From NCBI GenBank assembly GCA_007258455.2, contig VDFB02139424.1:1-64000 (forward strand): a DNA stretch of 64,000 nucleotides. The letters are read 5' to 3'. The stretch is from Sequoia sempervirens. Taxonomy: Eukaryota > Streptophyta > Pinopsida > Cupressales > Cupressaceae. Both the position numbers and the translations under genes were made by a program. Of the stretch, positions 10,300-22,145 are shown in pieces. A model generated the notes under the pieces. It saw nothing but the letters and a program-made list of their open reading frames with translations, had not been told where the DNA came from and made no database searches. Within the stretch, counting starts at the first letter, position 1, and each line of letters begins with the position of its first letter.

Positions 10300-10781
10300 A
10301 ACTCCATCCCACTATTAGGTAGAGAGCATAAAAGAAGAACAACTTTGTTTTCGTCACCTTGAGTCATTCCAACCGAATTTGCTTGGCTGATCAAAATGTT
10401 GAATTCGTTAATGTGGTTTGCCATTGCGCAACCTTCCTTCATCTTGAGCTTATATAATCTCTTCATGATGAACACTTTATTTGCAGCCGACGCCATAGCA
10501 TAGGTTTTTATAAATTTGTCCCAAACTTCTTTTGTTGTTTTCTCTTCTGCAACATTGAACAAAACATTTTCATTTAGCGAAAGAAAGATTGTTGCCTTGG
10601 CCTTTTCATCAAGAGTCTCCCAATCTTCATCCTTCATGGTAGCAGGCTTCTTTGATTTTCCTTCAAGCGCAAGTTTAAGATCTTGCTTAATCAGCAAAGA
10701 TTGCATCTGAATCTTCCATATCCCGAAGTTCTTCCCAGAAAATTTCTGCACCTTCAAATCTTCCATTTCCTGGAAATTCAA
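10296..10781 (-). CDS. Copia gag, N-terminal part (UBN2/retrotran_gag)
   Basis: 161 residues starting 28 bp from the PBS: the typical copia gag opening (L-KFSGKNFGIWKIQMQ), then D-A-ATIFLSL-ENVLF-VAEEKTTKEVWDKF and the L-KLKMKEG-AMANHINEF block, ending at LCSLPNSG. It forms the particle that packages element RNA. The expected SLP-SWD sequence becomes SGMEL-stop because one T is missing near 10310; the downstream frame resumes with VTAISTL. A start 30 bases upstream is possible, but the Met chosen is the first in a good copia gag context. Confidence 0.93.
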   Translation of the reverse strand: MNFQEMEDLKVQKFSGKNFGIWKIQMQSLLIKQDLKLALEGKSKKPATMKDEDWETLDEKAKATIFLSLNENVLFNVAEEKTTKEVWDKFIKTYAMASAANKVFIMKRLYKLKMKEGCAMANHINEFNILISQANSVGMTQGDENKVVLLLCSLPNSGMEL

Positions 10782-10811
10782 TTACCAAATTTCCAAACAG
10801 CTGTACACCCA

Positions 10812-10823
10812 GCTCTGATACCA
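10812..10823 (-). other. Copia primer-binding site (initiator-Met tRNA)
   Basis: Minus strand TGGTATCAGAGC begins two bases inside the 5' LTR, the standard 12-nt complement to the 3' end of plant initiator tRNA-Met. Confidence 0.95.
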
Positions 10824-10825
10824 AT

Positions 10826-11119
10826 TGTAAAATGAAAGAATTGAAAAACAAACATACAGATATGCAGAACAATAAATAACAGAACAATAATGCAGAAAAC
10901 AGAGCACACACGATTTATCGTGGTTCACCACAATAGTGGTTACGTCCACACTGAGCAGGGAAAATCTTATTGATGCTAAACGTATATTTTACAATGAGCA
11001 AGGTTGCATTTATATAACAACCACGATCAGTTGAAGAGACACAGAAAATAGAGGGAAAACATGAAGACCTTTGGCCTTCATCCGTTGGCCTTCAACCGTT
11101 GGCCTTCACTATCTCAACA
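10826..11119 (-). repeat. Copia 5' LTR
   Basis: 294 bp, identical in length to the 3' copy, flanked outside by the GCACA duplication (11120-11124). The minus strand has a TATA-like TTATATAAATGC box, seen as GCATTTATATAA at about 11005-11016 on the plus strand. Confidence 0.97.
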
Positions 11120-11124
11120 GCACA

Positions 11125-13704
11125 TGCACATACACAATTCAAAAGTGAAAAAATTGAATCAAAATGAGATTGTTCCTCTTAGCTGTCCTGTGTAGCGTGT
11201 TAATCTTCCTTGAAATTTTATGTTGCTTCAGCCCACAATATTTTTCAATTTTGCTGGCGTATTTTGTATGCTCTCCAAATTTCCTGTTAACTCTTTTGTT
11301 TGAATATATGGATTGGGTGTGATCTTTTCAAATTTTAGGGCTTAGCATATTTCCTTTAGTTTTTGATATTTTCTTTTGTTTTGTTTTCTAGCAGGAGATG
11401 TTCCTTAAGGCACCGCAAGTCATAGGATGTCCCTTGTCTCCCAACCATGTTTGTCACTAAAACATGTACCATACCTTCAGGTATGTATTTTAAGGTTCTA
11501 AATTTTTAATACTTTAAATTAATCAGGTATTTGAAAGGCAAATTCCTCTTCCAAGAGAATAAATGAAGACCAGTAAGTTCAATAATATATAATCAAATAC
11601 CTTAACAAAGAAATTGGATGATTCTGAAAGTGAGGAATCACGTGAGAAATACAAAAGATAGTTCCTCACGTGAGAAATACAAAAGATAGTTTGCACTTAA
11701 GGCAACTCTTCTTTTTCACAAAATCAGAATTGATATAGACGTCTGATGGTACTGCTTAAACACTGGAATAAATTATACAGGAATGTAGTGTTGCTGCCAT
11801 TATTGCTGGCAAGTACATTTTGAAGTTAACCGATTCTCCATTTATCATCACAACTCAATGATTTGCTTCCCGCAGACTACATTTTGTTGCAGTACAGTAA
11901 AAAAGCAACAAAAGCCTTAGATGACAACCTCGATAAAAAGTAAATAAATTATTAATGAAGAGGGTAAATAAATGGTCTTCAGTAATATGTACATTTAAAT
12001 TCACCAAGTGGTATTGGCTTACAGTTTATTCTGGAGATCATCAATTATGCTTATGTACAAGGTGACGTAATGTACATCTCTGATTCATTTTATGGTTCAC
12101 GCCCCCTTGATGGTGGAGACGATTTGAATGAATCTTTTGCACTTTGCAAAATTAGATCGTAATTGATTGATGCCAATTGTGACAAGTTCTGCATCCATAA
12201 AAACAATATAAGAAATGCTTCTATATTCTTTGAAATTAAAGCTTCATACTATATCACAATCTTGCTCCATGGGTTTATCATGTCATTATTTTCTACTATT
12301 TGCTTTTGGGATCATGATGTGATTATGTTGATTGATTTATAGGGATCACTTCAATCTTAGAAACAAAAGGGAGACAAATTTTCATAATTATGAAGCAATT
12401 AATTTTATCCAATTAGTGGTTGATATTCTAATTTATTTCTATAACCAGGTCCTATTCATTCACCTTGAAAGAAAAATCACTGAAGGGAAAGTTGACAGCA
12501 GGTGGGCCATCAAATTCTGTCAGGTCTCCACATTCATCCACCTAAACATTCAGGAAACATGACAAATTGTTCACTTTGACTGCTTCAGAATGAAAATTGA
12601 AGGCATGAAAAAATTTATATAAGAAAATAATATGGCATAACTAATTCTGCATTTAGAGATAAAATGAAATTGAGTTATTAACGTTTTTCACTATTCATGC
12701 ATGATAAAAGGAGACCGTGTAACTGGAAAAAGATCCAAGAAAAATAAAGTGGCAGGCAGTGTCTGAGGCTACTCCAGGACAAATGGAATATGGAGCAATT
12801 TCCTTATATTTTATTTTATGTTATGCTTTAGTTAGGCTCAAGTTGTCCGTTTTATTTGGGCACCACTGTTGCTATTATTGCTCACTGGTATACATATAGT
12901 TACAGTAACCTATTTTGATCATCTATGGACACACAATACCATTTCAACTTTTCTTTCTTCCGTTCATGGTAAAGTAAGCATTAATAGAAACATAAAGAAC
13001 ATTGACATAGGATTTGAAGAGCATGGGAAAGAAACACAGTTTTTGGACCTTAAAAAGAGTCGATCATACTTTTTTTAAGAAAAGATAAAATATATTAACA
13101 AGGAAAAGAGTTAATCATATCTACCCCGCCATTAAACAGTGAAGTTCAATGGTTTTGACACTGCATTGCTTGATATTTCAGAGTAGCTCATACAAAAAGG
13201 ACAACTACTAAGACGGATGCAAACTACAAGCAGACCTGCATTAGCTCCTTGGTAAAAAAATGTAATGAACATCAAAGCATTGTAAAACATAAAAGTAAAT
13301 TGCTGCAGGAGAAGTTGAGAAAAGAAAATATCATGCTTGTGGTGGTGTATGAAGCACTTCGCAAGTTGTAGTTTCTTCTTGGCACCCTACAATGTAAAAT
13401 TTTGAAAACTGAGTCGATAATACCAAGGTTACATGTGTCAAGCTAGGAAATGGACTGCAAAAAATGGAAATAAAATTGAAATGCAAACCCAAATTTGTAT
13501 TCTTTCAAAAATATGTTTGAGAAGCACATGATTAACAACAGAAAATGATCATATGGTTCATCCCTAGGATGACTGTTTAGTTCATCTCCAGGATGCTGTT
13601 CAAATTCTTTAAAAAAATTAAAAAATATTTGAAATAATAATATGAATTATTATTAAACTTATTTGCTATACCCTAGGATTGTATACATAGTATTTTATCC
13701 CACC
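11125..13704. other. Non-coding stretch with weak exon-like fragments
   Basis: No family could be recognised. Exon-like pieces with plausible splice sites lie at about 11397-11478 (CAG|...|GTATGT; stops in all three frames) and about 12450-12521 (reads HLERKITEGKVDSRWAIKF between CAG and GTCTCC). A short direct repeat (CACGTGAGAAATACAAAAGATAGTT-like) occurs at about 11640-11662 and 11667-11689. Confidence 0.5.
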
Positions 13705-14105
13705 TTAATCCATGGGGATTGTGGTGAGACCAAGCATGCCTGCAATTTTTTCAAATTTCTCTCTTCTAAGAAAATCTATTAGGATATGTGCTGCTTGCTG
13801 TACAGTTGGGCAACATATTGATTTGGCATTGCCATCTTTCACATAATGCTGACTCAAATGAAATTTTATGTTGATGTGCTTGGTCTGGTCATGAAATACT
13901 AGGTTTCTTGTCATTTTGATTATAGAAGTGTTGTCGATCATGAGTGGTGTTGAAGAAACTTGTTTTTCCTGCAAATCTTCAAGAATCCTCTTGAGCCACA
14001 GTATTTCCTTGGTTGCCTTTGAAGCTGCCATATATTCTGCTTCTGCTGAAGAAGGAGCTTACTTCTTTGACTTCCAAGTGAATGGTAATCCCTCCTTTCT
14101 TCTTG
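13705..14105 (-). pseudogene. Copia RNase H fragment fused to a gypsy gag-protease
   Basis: Minus-strand translation gives the copia RNase H C-terminus: SSAEAEYMAASKATKEILWL, then DN-S-I-M-RN-VFHDQTKHINIKFH, and the closing ADILTK-like segment altered to AHILID, then KFEKIAGMLGL. It begins abruptly at about 14105, where the reading sense changes from gypsy protease-linker to FTWKSKK-stop-APSSAEAEYM. A stop sits just before the conserved SAEAEY block. No copia integrase or reverse transcriptase is upstream, so this is a 3' piece joined to an unrelated element. Confidence 0.85.
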
Positions 14106-15855
14106 AGGGTCGGTGGACATGATAACACACTGCTGCCCACTCCACTTGGTCATGGTCAATCAATCTTTCCATTCACTTGAAAGAGACAATGTGAGGGCCT
14201 CCATTAGACATCCCTCTCAACACAACCTTTTTCCCATCTGATTGGAATTTCAATTCCATGATTTGTAGGTTCAATCTGATCTCCCCCAATGAATGCAACC
14301 ATTGTATCCCAAGAATTGCATTTGTGTCACCAATACTTACAGCATAGAAGTCATCCTTGACTTCATAGTTGCCCAAATAAATACTCATTTGAGAAATCTT
14401 CCTTGTGCACGTGAGTGTAAAACCATCAACCACCATCACCTTAAAGCCTTCAAATTCTTCAGTTTTGAGTCCTCTTTTGGCAACAATACCTTCATCAATG
14501 AAATTATGTGTGGCTCTAGTATCAACGAGAGCAACCATTCGCTGCCCACATAGGACTCCTTGATCTTTGAAAGACTCGTTTTTCTGAAAGCTAGAAAGCT
14601 GGGAAAGAGTGCCCTCACTCTCTTCTTTTGACTCTTCAGATGACTCTTCTTCTTCCTTATCCTCCAAATCAAACTTTTGTTTTGATCTTTCTGATGCTGA
14701 TTCATCAGCTGAATAGACCTCTAAGTGATGAACTTCGCCCCTTTTGAAGCATTTATGGCCTGGGGCCCATGACTCCTTACAAGTGAAACATAGTTTTTTC
14801 CTTCTAAGCTCATTACGAAGGTCATCATCCATTCTTGATGGAAATTTTTTGGGCTGATTAGCATCTTTATGAAAATGCTTCTTGTCCTTATTTTGGAAGG
14901 TCCTGGACTGGAATTTGTTTCTTGGGGCTGCAAGCTCCATGTTTCTTGCCTTCCTTATCACCTCTTGGAGAGTTGGTGGGTCAAAAGCCTTAACCCATCC
15001 CCTCAATGGCTCCATTAGCGCTTCACTAAAAAGGACCACCAATCTTCTCCGTGATGTTAGGAACCATGACAAAAAGTGTCTGAAATTCACCAATATAGGC
15101 ATCAACAGAGCTATGTTGCCTCAACTATGCAAGCTCTCTAAGTTGTATCTCAAGATCTCTCGTCAAATCTTTCAATTAGCTTGTTTGAAAATTCATCATA
15201 AGTATTAATCAAATTATGGCCAAGTGTGACCAAGCCGTGGTACCACCACTCATGAGTAGCTCCATCTAAGTGTAGGGTAGCAAATTTGATGGCATCCACT
15301 TCTGACATGGGTCTTAGGGACAAGTAGTTGTCCAGTTTTTGGACCCAAGCTTGGGCAGTGCACTTGTCACTCCCATCAAAACGAGCTAGTCTCACTTTCC
15401 CCAAGGCTTGTTGGTAATCCCTTTGCATAAGAAGACCTTTGTTCTCAACCCTGCCACCCCTCTCTTCTTCTTTTGGTTCATGAACTACTCTAGGGACAAA
15501 ATATCCTGAATCTCAACTGGAAGGGTTAAGTACTCTACGTAACTAGCCCTCACTTCATCTACCATAGGAATTAGGGCTTCCTATTCAAGTGGATATTCCT
15601 CCCTCCAAGTGAAGGTACGCTGAAGGGGTTTGGTGACAACCCAATAGGAACGCCATTAGTGTGTCCATTATTACCTCTAGGATTATTGGTGTTTGAGGCA
15701 CTAGTTTCTCCATTCTGAAAATGGGGTGTTTAAGACCCATTTTGATTCATTTTGGCAAGTAACTATGACATCATATCAAGCACAGTGTCAAATTTCCTCT
15801 TTGCTCTCGAATTTGGACTATCTGGTGGGGCTATTCCCTTATCCTTTTTTGCCAT
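14106..15855 (-). pseudogene. Ty3/gypsy gag and protease, degenerate
   Basis: A gypsy gag begins at the ATG at 15853-15855 (MAKKDKG...). The capsid-like core follows (LARFDGSDKCTAQAWVQKL, DAIKFATLHLDGATHEWW, TYDEFSNKLIERFDE), then a variable region, a zinc knuckle (LCFTCKESWAPGHKC) and the aspartic protease. The protease active site reads DTRATHNF, so the essential Gly of D-T/S-G is replaced by Arg. Stops lie near 15765 and 15630-15480, and frameshifts near 15165 and 15055. The same zinc knuckle and protease type occurs in the plus-strand element at 22 kb, so both belong to one chromovirus lineage. No reverse transcriptase follows; the element changes to copia sequence at about 14105. Confidence 0.88.
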
Positions 15856-16057
15856 GACTTTTGATGAACGGACACTGTCACAAATTGGAATCTGATGGAC
15901 CCTTAGAACTTATAAGAAGGTATCACAAAATAGAGTTTGTGGTCTTTGAAATATCTATCTTTTTTGTTCTCTATTATAGTAACAGAGTTCTCTATCACTC
16001 ATAGAGAATTTGCAGCTACATAACAAGTGTTAAAAGCATAGGTTGGCAAGAAGACCA

Positions 16058-16069
16058 GCTCTGATATCA
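16058..16069 (-). other. Gypsy primer-binding site, one mismatch
   Basis: Minus strand TGATATCAGAGC followed by TGG: initiator-Met PBS with one change. It lies about 200 bp upstream of the gag ATG at 15855 and marks the 3' edge of the 5' LTR. Confidence 0.7.
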
Positions 16070-16071
16070 CT

Positions 16072-19000
16072 ATAATAATCACCTTTTTCTTTGAAAATCT
16101 TGTTAGCTCAACAAAATGGAATTGCTAAACAACTTTCCTTTCCACTTTTTGATCGTCAAGTTCCCGATGTGGCTGAGGTGAGAGTATATAGTGTACGGGA
16201 TTACAATAATACTTGCAAATGAAGCAACTGAAAGTAATCCAGTTATCTAGTTAGCTTGGAACTTCCAATTTTCAGTGGGAAAACTTATATAATAAAGGAA
16301 ATGTAAGGAAAACTCTTCCACTTTTCAGTGGTGAGTGAATACAAGAAATAAGCAACTCTTCCACTTTTTAGTGGTGAGTAACAAAGCCACTTATGTAGTG
16401 GGGTGAGTAACAATAGCGACTTATGTGGTGGGGTAAGTAACAATAAGTAACAAGAGCAAGATCACTAGTGGTATTACCACCCAATGTTACAATGGTAGCT
16501 CTTACAATTCTTTCTAAACCAAATGCATAATTTTTGTTACAAAAGAAATTGATAGAATACCCCCCACATGTATCACAACATCAAAGAACTAACCACCCAT
16601 CATGGATATGTCAAATATACTTCAAAGACTAGCATTTAGATGGCTGGTGCAGGTCTGAAACGTTGTTGTTACACTCCAAACAGCGAGTCAATAGTCTGAA
16701 AACTTCACCAAATCACTCCCATATGCATCCCAAGTGAATGCAAGCGAGAACCATTTTCCCAAACAACTCTAATGACTTATCATCATCAAAATATTCATAC
16801 TAAAAAACCAAAACTGAAACTTCAAAGTAGCTCCAATGGTGACTCTTTGTTGGAATCACACCACAGTCTAGCTAAGGAATATCTTGCAATTCGGAAACTA
16901 GAAATCTATGAGGGATTTCGTGTAATGTCCCCAAAATTTTAATAAAGTGATTTAATTAATTTAAGTTGTCCAAAAATTAATATTATTTCATAAGGATGAC
17001 TTTAATTAATTATTTTAATTAAAATAAAGTGAAAACAATAAAATATTAAAAAGGTACTTCTAGAATTTGGGTTAGTTACAAGCTGACTTCTTCTGGAAGC
17101 TTTATTGGAAGCTTTAAAAGAAGTGGAGTACAAGGCATTTGATTATCCATTGTTGAATTGATCTTTCTTATACTTTATGCAAAAGCTTGAATCTTTGCTT
17201 CAGGTTAATCTTTGGAGACGAAAACCTTCAACAGATTGGGAGAGAGTTGGACAAAAACCTAGCTCTTTCGAAGGGTGGATTCACTACGGAGTTCACATTT
17301 GGGTTTATTGGTTTCAGATTTGGGAGCTTCAAGATAATCAGCTACGAAGAGCGATTTGTGGAGAAATTTCATGAGTCTTCTGTGAAGACGAAATTTCCAA
17401 GATCAAGCAATATTACCGGGTGAAAAATATTTTGATAATTTTTATTATCTGCATTTTTAGGAGTTTATGACAAAAATCTGGGGTTTGCAGATTGGGGTTT
17501 TATTATGGAATTAAATAATATAATTGCAGCAGAATATTTGAATGTCTGTATTCAAATTCTTTAAATATTAGTATTCTGCCGAATTGTCTCTATAAACTAG
17601 GCACCTTTGAAGGGCCAGTATTATTCGTAAAGGAATCACAGGTATTCATTTTATATTGCATCTTACAAAAGCAGCTAAAGACAAAATAGGAGTCAAGGAG
17701 TCGCTTAAGGGTAAGACAAATATCTCCAAATCATCCTTTGCGCCAGTTGTCTCTTCATACTCGTTAGGTGAGGATATACATTGTAATTGCCGTCATATGG
17801 GCTAGCGCTAAGGGTATCATAGTCTATTGAATATTTCTTTCTGAAGCCGTTAAGCTATTCCTGCCGCAAATGATATGAGAAGAATGGAATCGGGTTATAT
17901 TTTAAGTATGATATTATTTGTTTGAAGGCCGGCAAATTAAAAGGAGGCATCAGATTTCTTATGAAACAAATCAATCACGGGAGAATAAGATAATCGCTTA
18001 ATGATTGAGCAGGCAGACAGAGACAAAATACAAATAAGGAAGAGATCGCTATCTATAGAGAACCTAATCGCCAATATATCTTTGCCCGATATTCCTTGTG
18101 GAGGCATTCATATCCATCGTTTCCTCATCACGGGAGCTGCTCATTTATTAAACATCTCACATATAGTGGATCTAGGGTCCAAACAATAAAGTCGATGATT
18201 TGCTATTAATACTCAGTGCGCCACATCAATATTGGAAATGAATATAAGGGAGAGGCGTTAGTCAAGGAAAAGACAAAACTGTCGATTTCTGATTAGTGAC
18301 TTGTTTCATAGTGACTGAAGTCGATTTTCATCATAGAGGAGTCGGGTTTGTGAAATAGCTAGTGATAATAATATAATATCTGCATCTTATCGGCTTCACA
18401 TTGAGTCTTGAGCAATGCGTGAATGAGACAAGGAAGCTGAATTATATCGAGCAATTGAAAGTTGATGAAAAGAGTCAATGCTGCTAAGGTGTGAGATCTC
18501 AGGTGCTCTGGATCAATATTCTATCTGCTGCATATAGTTCCTGACTTGCATGGTCATTCTTGGAGGCATTGCTAGTCATTGGCGAGGAATTCTTCTGGGC
18601 AGTGCTTTGCTGTATCTTCCACAAGAATATTTCAGGTCTGCAATTGTTATATTTGCATCATTACTGTAGTGACTTAATCTTGGAAAGTTTGTAAACTGTT
18701 AGCTCTTTGTAGCTGCATCGTAATGGTGTATAAATTGGTCCGAAATGCTGTATAGGAGGGCCTTGTCAAATGTTAGTGATTTCTGGATCTGAATGGAATG
18801 TTAAGACTGTATGTGAGCATCAAGAAACACTCTATTATAGTCAGAATAGATATTATCTCCACAGAGTTCTTTTGGTTGTAGTTCATTTTACTGTAATCTC
18901 ATTGCCATTGAGTTCTGAGACAATTTCTGAGTTTGTATTGACCTGATATAAATGTCTGAGCATAGCATATTGTAAAATCAGACTTGCAAAAAGCCAGAAA

Positions 19001-19539
19001 TAACATAGAGTTGCTTGCCAGTGTTATTTATGTACTTGGCTGTGTCTATTAACATATCTCTGTTATTGTGCTAAGTTTGATAAAATAGAATATCTATCAA
19101 AGTGGAAATCAATCGGAAAAATATCACCTTGTCCGCTAGGGGATCTTACATTTCGTCCTCAAAGATTAAAGAGAACCAAAGTCATTTCTGCAACATAACA
19201 TTATCATCCTTTAGCATATCCAATTGAGCCTCCAACACCTCCTTTTATAGCTTTTTCATTGTTTTCTCGAAAAAGTGTTTTTTTCTTTTTCATTGTTTTT
19301 TTTCGAAAAAAACACTTTTTTGTTTTTCCGGAAAAAGCGGTTTTTGCTCTTTTGCTGTGTTTTCCAAAAAAAAACACTTCTTTAAATTAAATAATTCATT
19401 ATGTGCAACATTTAATCACCTTTCTAATGAGCTATTACATTAAGTTGTCCTTTAATTATATCCCAACATTAAACAGCATTAGTGAAATATTAATTAAATA
19501 ACTTAATAACTCACCCAAGTTGTGGAAAGTCCCATAACA
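16072..19539 (-). repeat. Gypsy 5' LTR, split by a solo LTR
   Basis: On the minus strand the LTR appears to start TGTTATGGGACTTTCCACAA at 19539 and to end just before the PBS at about 16072; removing the 2235-bp insertion (LTR plus one target copy) leaves about 1.2 kb. A TATA box (CTATAAAAGG, minus) lies at 19241-19250 in the right portion. Around 19255-19385 are poly-T/poly-A hairpins. The 5' terminus is inferred from the TGTTATGGGACTTTCC motif; no partner LTR is in the window. Confidence 0.65.
16921..19150 (+). mobile_element. Solo LTR, 2230 bp, target duplication TTTCG
   Basis: The sequence starts TGTAATGTCCCC and ends CTAGGGGATCTTACA, with TTTCG on both sides (16916-16920 and 19151-19155). 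There is no internal coding region and no second copy, so it is a solo LTR left by recombination between two LTRs. It interrupts the minus-strand gypsy LTR. The first 70 bp closely match the start of the LTR at 56997, placing both in one family. Short ORFs inside it are not supported as genes. Confidence 0.93.
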
Positions 19540-19696
19540 CATTGGAATCCAAATTTGACCACATCAATATGATACTAAGGCAACAGGTGAATAATAGAAG
19601 CCAATTAGATGACTTACTATAAATAGACGTGCTCTCCAAGAAGTTTGGAGAACACCCTAAAAGTCAAAAAACACTTCAGAAAGTGTCATTCAGATT
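19540..19696. other. Short stretch between two gypsy LTRs, with a TATA-like box
   Basis: About 157 bp matching neither LTR. It holds CTATAAATAGACGTGCTCTCC at about 19618-19638, an LTR-style TATA box and start region, so it may be a remnant of a further LTR. Confidence 0.4.
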
Positions 19697-21206
19697 AGTA
19701 TTATGACTTTATAAAGTCATTAATAAGTATTATATTCTTTATAGTCTTTAATAGAAATAATTCAGTTGAATCAACTGAAAGTTGGAGGAGATTTAATGGC
19801 TTTGGGCGAACAAAATCATTATCACAGGAGATTGTATGGTGTTGGATCTTTTGCAATGAAGCATCTGAGAACGAAACCTCTCAGAATATGACCACATCTA
19901 GACGGAAACCAAATCGTGGTCATTTGAATAAATCTCATTTTGCATAATTTTATAATTGTTCCCCATGGTGAGATGACTATATGTAGAGTTATTGAAGGAC
20001 ATATCGTAGCTTCAAACCCATATATATTATTATTTACGATAATGTTGATAGCTGATGAGGTCGAACAATCCAGGAACGTGGTATTCATCATATGTAATTG
20101 ATTCTAGACCCGTTGACATTGTGTATTCATTGGCGTGGGCGGCTTATATCTCAACAATGGGTGAAATCTAAAGTCTTGATATTGGGCATATGTACTTGCA
20201 TATCACTGTTCGTTTACATCATTGTTGACGTCATGTAAGTTATTTTATGGTCGATTTAATAGAGGTGACTGGGAGATTGCAATGTTATCATAGTCGTTGG
20301 AGTATGGGCATATTTGTGTTGCTGAACTGTTATTTCCTGATGACATTGCCTTATGTCTTATTTATATATGTTGGTCGAAGAACTCTTACGAGTATGTCTT
20401 TGCTACTGTGAAGCTGAGTGCTTATTTATTATCATGTCTATAACGTCTGGAAAGATTGTGGGATCAAATGTTTAATGAAAAGGTCATTTGATAAGAGAGC
20501 ATCTCCAAGAGTATTCCAAGAAGGTGACATAGTTCTGAGTTTGGTGGCTGCAGTGGTAGATTATTCTTACTTTGTAACTCATTTTCTTGTGAGTTCTTGA
20601 GATTTGTAATGCAGATATCTCCTATTTCTCAATAAAAAGTTTATTTCCTTCTCCATATCTCTTTGTTCTTTAGTGTTGATTGTGAGTTACAAGATAGAGT
20701 ACTGTGTTATCCTTTATTTTATCAGATTCCTTCAATGTTGAATATGAAGAATATCATGTCATACTGCAAGTCAATGTTAGTGCTTTAATTCCCTTGCATA
20801 AAGATTTGTGAAAACATCTCTGTTTTCCTTTTTTCTAAGCATTAGAAAAGTTAGAGCCTTTCATTAGAATTATTTTTGCGGGCATGAATAACTGAGTTGT
20901 GAGATTATGTGGCTTTATTTATTGAGTCTATGTGAGATTTTAGCAATTTTCAAATCACTTATCAGTTGGTGAATCACCTTGTTTTCTAGTTTTTAGTGTA
21001 TGCATTATCCTTCTTACCCTCTATTAAAAAAATTAGTATTTTCAAGAAATATCCAAAGGGAGCCAGCCCATAACCTGGAGGTCTATTCTCACCATAGGAT
21101 ACCCACAGCCTGAGAGTAGTCCCATGTGCACAGGATTTAAGAGTTTTTTTTCAACTTGTCTCAAAGGAAGTGAAGTTAACATTATTTTTCCGAGTAGAGG
21201 TCATCA
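19697..21206 (+). repeat. 5' LTR of the chromovirus (5' end missing)
   Basis: Homology to the 3' LTR begins near 19697 (GTATTATGACTTTATAAAGT) and is lost near 20008 only because the 3' copy is truncated. The LTR ends just before the PBS, at about 21206. The first 110 bp seen in the 3' LTR (TGATGTCCCCACC...) are absent here. At about 20466-20535 a short peptide (FDKRASPRVFQEGDIVL) resembles the gypsy integrase C-terminus and may mark a captured scrap. Confidence 0.75.
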
Positions 21207-21209
21207 CTG

Positions 21210-21222
21210 TGGTATCAGAGCC
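21210..21222 (+). other. Chromovirus primer-binding site
   Basis: TGGTATCAGAGCC, a perfect match to the initiator-Met PBS, three bases after the LTR end. Confidence 0.93.
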
Positions 21223-21235
21223 ATTATCCTACCAG

Positions 21236-22142
21236 CTTGAGGGTTCATGAACACTAGTGATAGAGCCACAAGGTATTTTGAAAGGGAACAGAGACGAAGA
21301 TAGTTTCAAATTGTCTTCCTTATCCTGAAGAGGATACCTTTTCTACAATTTTAGCAGCCCGACAATTTCTTGAAGTCTCAACGGACATTGAGGCAATGGG
21401 GGATTCAGACCATGAAGGTTGTTAAAACAGGGGCAACAAGAGAGAGAATGACAGTGTTCAGAATATTCTGAACGATCTAGCATGTGGCCAACAACAAATG
21501 ATGCAACAATTTATGTAGTCCCAACAACAATTGATTACTGCTATTGGACAAATGTTTCAAGAGGTGAACACACTAAGAGTGAGTCAGAATTCAGGAGATG
21601 GGAGTAATGTTGGAAACCACATACCCAAGGGAACCAATTTAGGAGGAACAGGTAGACCTTTCCAGCCTACATTCACTCCTAGGAATGAGGAGGAAGTGGC
21701 ATAACTAGAAATAGAGCAACCTTTGACTGATGAGGTGACGGAAGTTTACGAGGATTATCATACTTTTCCTCATGCTATTAGAGAAGAGATTACATTGAAT
21801 AAATATATGAATCAGCGTAAGGATAGGAGGAGAGAACAATAGGAACAAAGACCCCATGGCCCTCATAGAGACCTTGAAACTTCACACTCTAGTCTACAGC
21901 CTCAGAAAAAGAGTTTCAAGAACAAACCATTCACTAGAACTTTTAATCTACCCAAACCAAATCCTCCTAAGATAAATTTTGAGAGCAGGGATGAATTGCG
22001 CAGGAAGAAACTATGTTTCTCTTGCAAGGAGCCATGGGAGCCTAGTCATTGATACCTTGGGAAAGGCAAGGCACATTACATAGAGATCACTTCCAATGTT
22101 GAGGAGGTAGTTGATCCTAATTTGGATAGTGAACATGATCAA
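21236..22142 (+). pseudogene. Chromovirus gag, degenerate
   Basis: Conceptual translation across several stops gives a Gln-rich region (QQQMMQQF, then SQQQLITAIGQMF), a central part with TFTPRNEEE, and a zinc-knuckle region reading LCFSCKEPWEPSH, where the last Cys of CCHC is lost next to a TGA. The capsid-like middle seen in the minus-strand relative (LARFDG...HEWW) is missing, so about 100 or more residues are deleted. Stops occur near 21430, 21508, 21700, 21840, 22050 and 22143. Confidence 0.75.
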
Positions 22143-22145
22143 TAG

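Larger units (their letters stand above)
6174..11119 (-). mobile_element. Ty1/copia LTR retrotransposon, full-length, target duplication GCACA
   Basis: Complete copia structure on the minus strand: 5' LTR 10826-11119, PBS, gag, protease, integrase, reverse transcriptase and RNase H in copia order, PPT, 3' LTR 6174-6467. The 5-bp duplication GCACA flanks it at 6169-6173 and 11120-11124. The LTRs (294 bp each, TGTTGAG...TTTTACA) differ by one base (6291 versus 10943), so the insertion is recent. The coding region carries three frameshifts and one in-frame stop, so this copy could only have moved using proteins from another element, or it decayed after insertion. It sits in otherwise old repeat DNA. 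Confidence 0.97.

Noticed and set aside
11397..11478. Possible exon after the copia element
   Set aside because: Every frame has a stop.
12332..12562. Possible exon (HLERKITEGKVDSRWAIKF)
   Set aside because: Splice-like borders exist, but no family is recognisable and nothing adjacent supports a gene.
17177..18189. Small ORFs inside the solo LTR at 16921-19150
   Set aside because: Short, overlapping in different frames, no motif, and inside an LTR.
20418..20600. Separate gypsy integrase gene
   Set aside because: Only about 17 residues resemble the integrase C-terminus and no other integrase part is nearby; kept only as a remark under the LTR.
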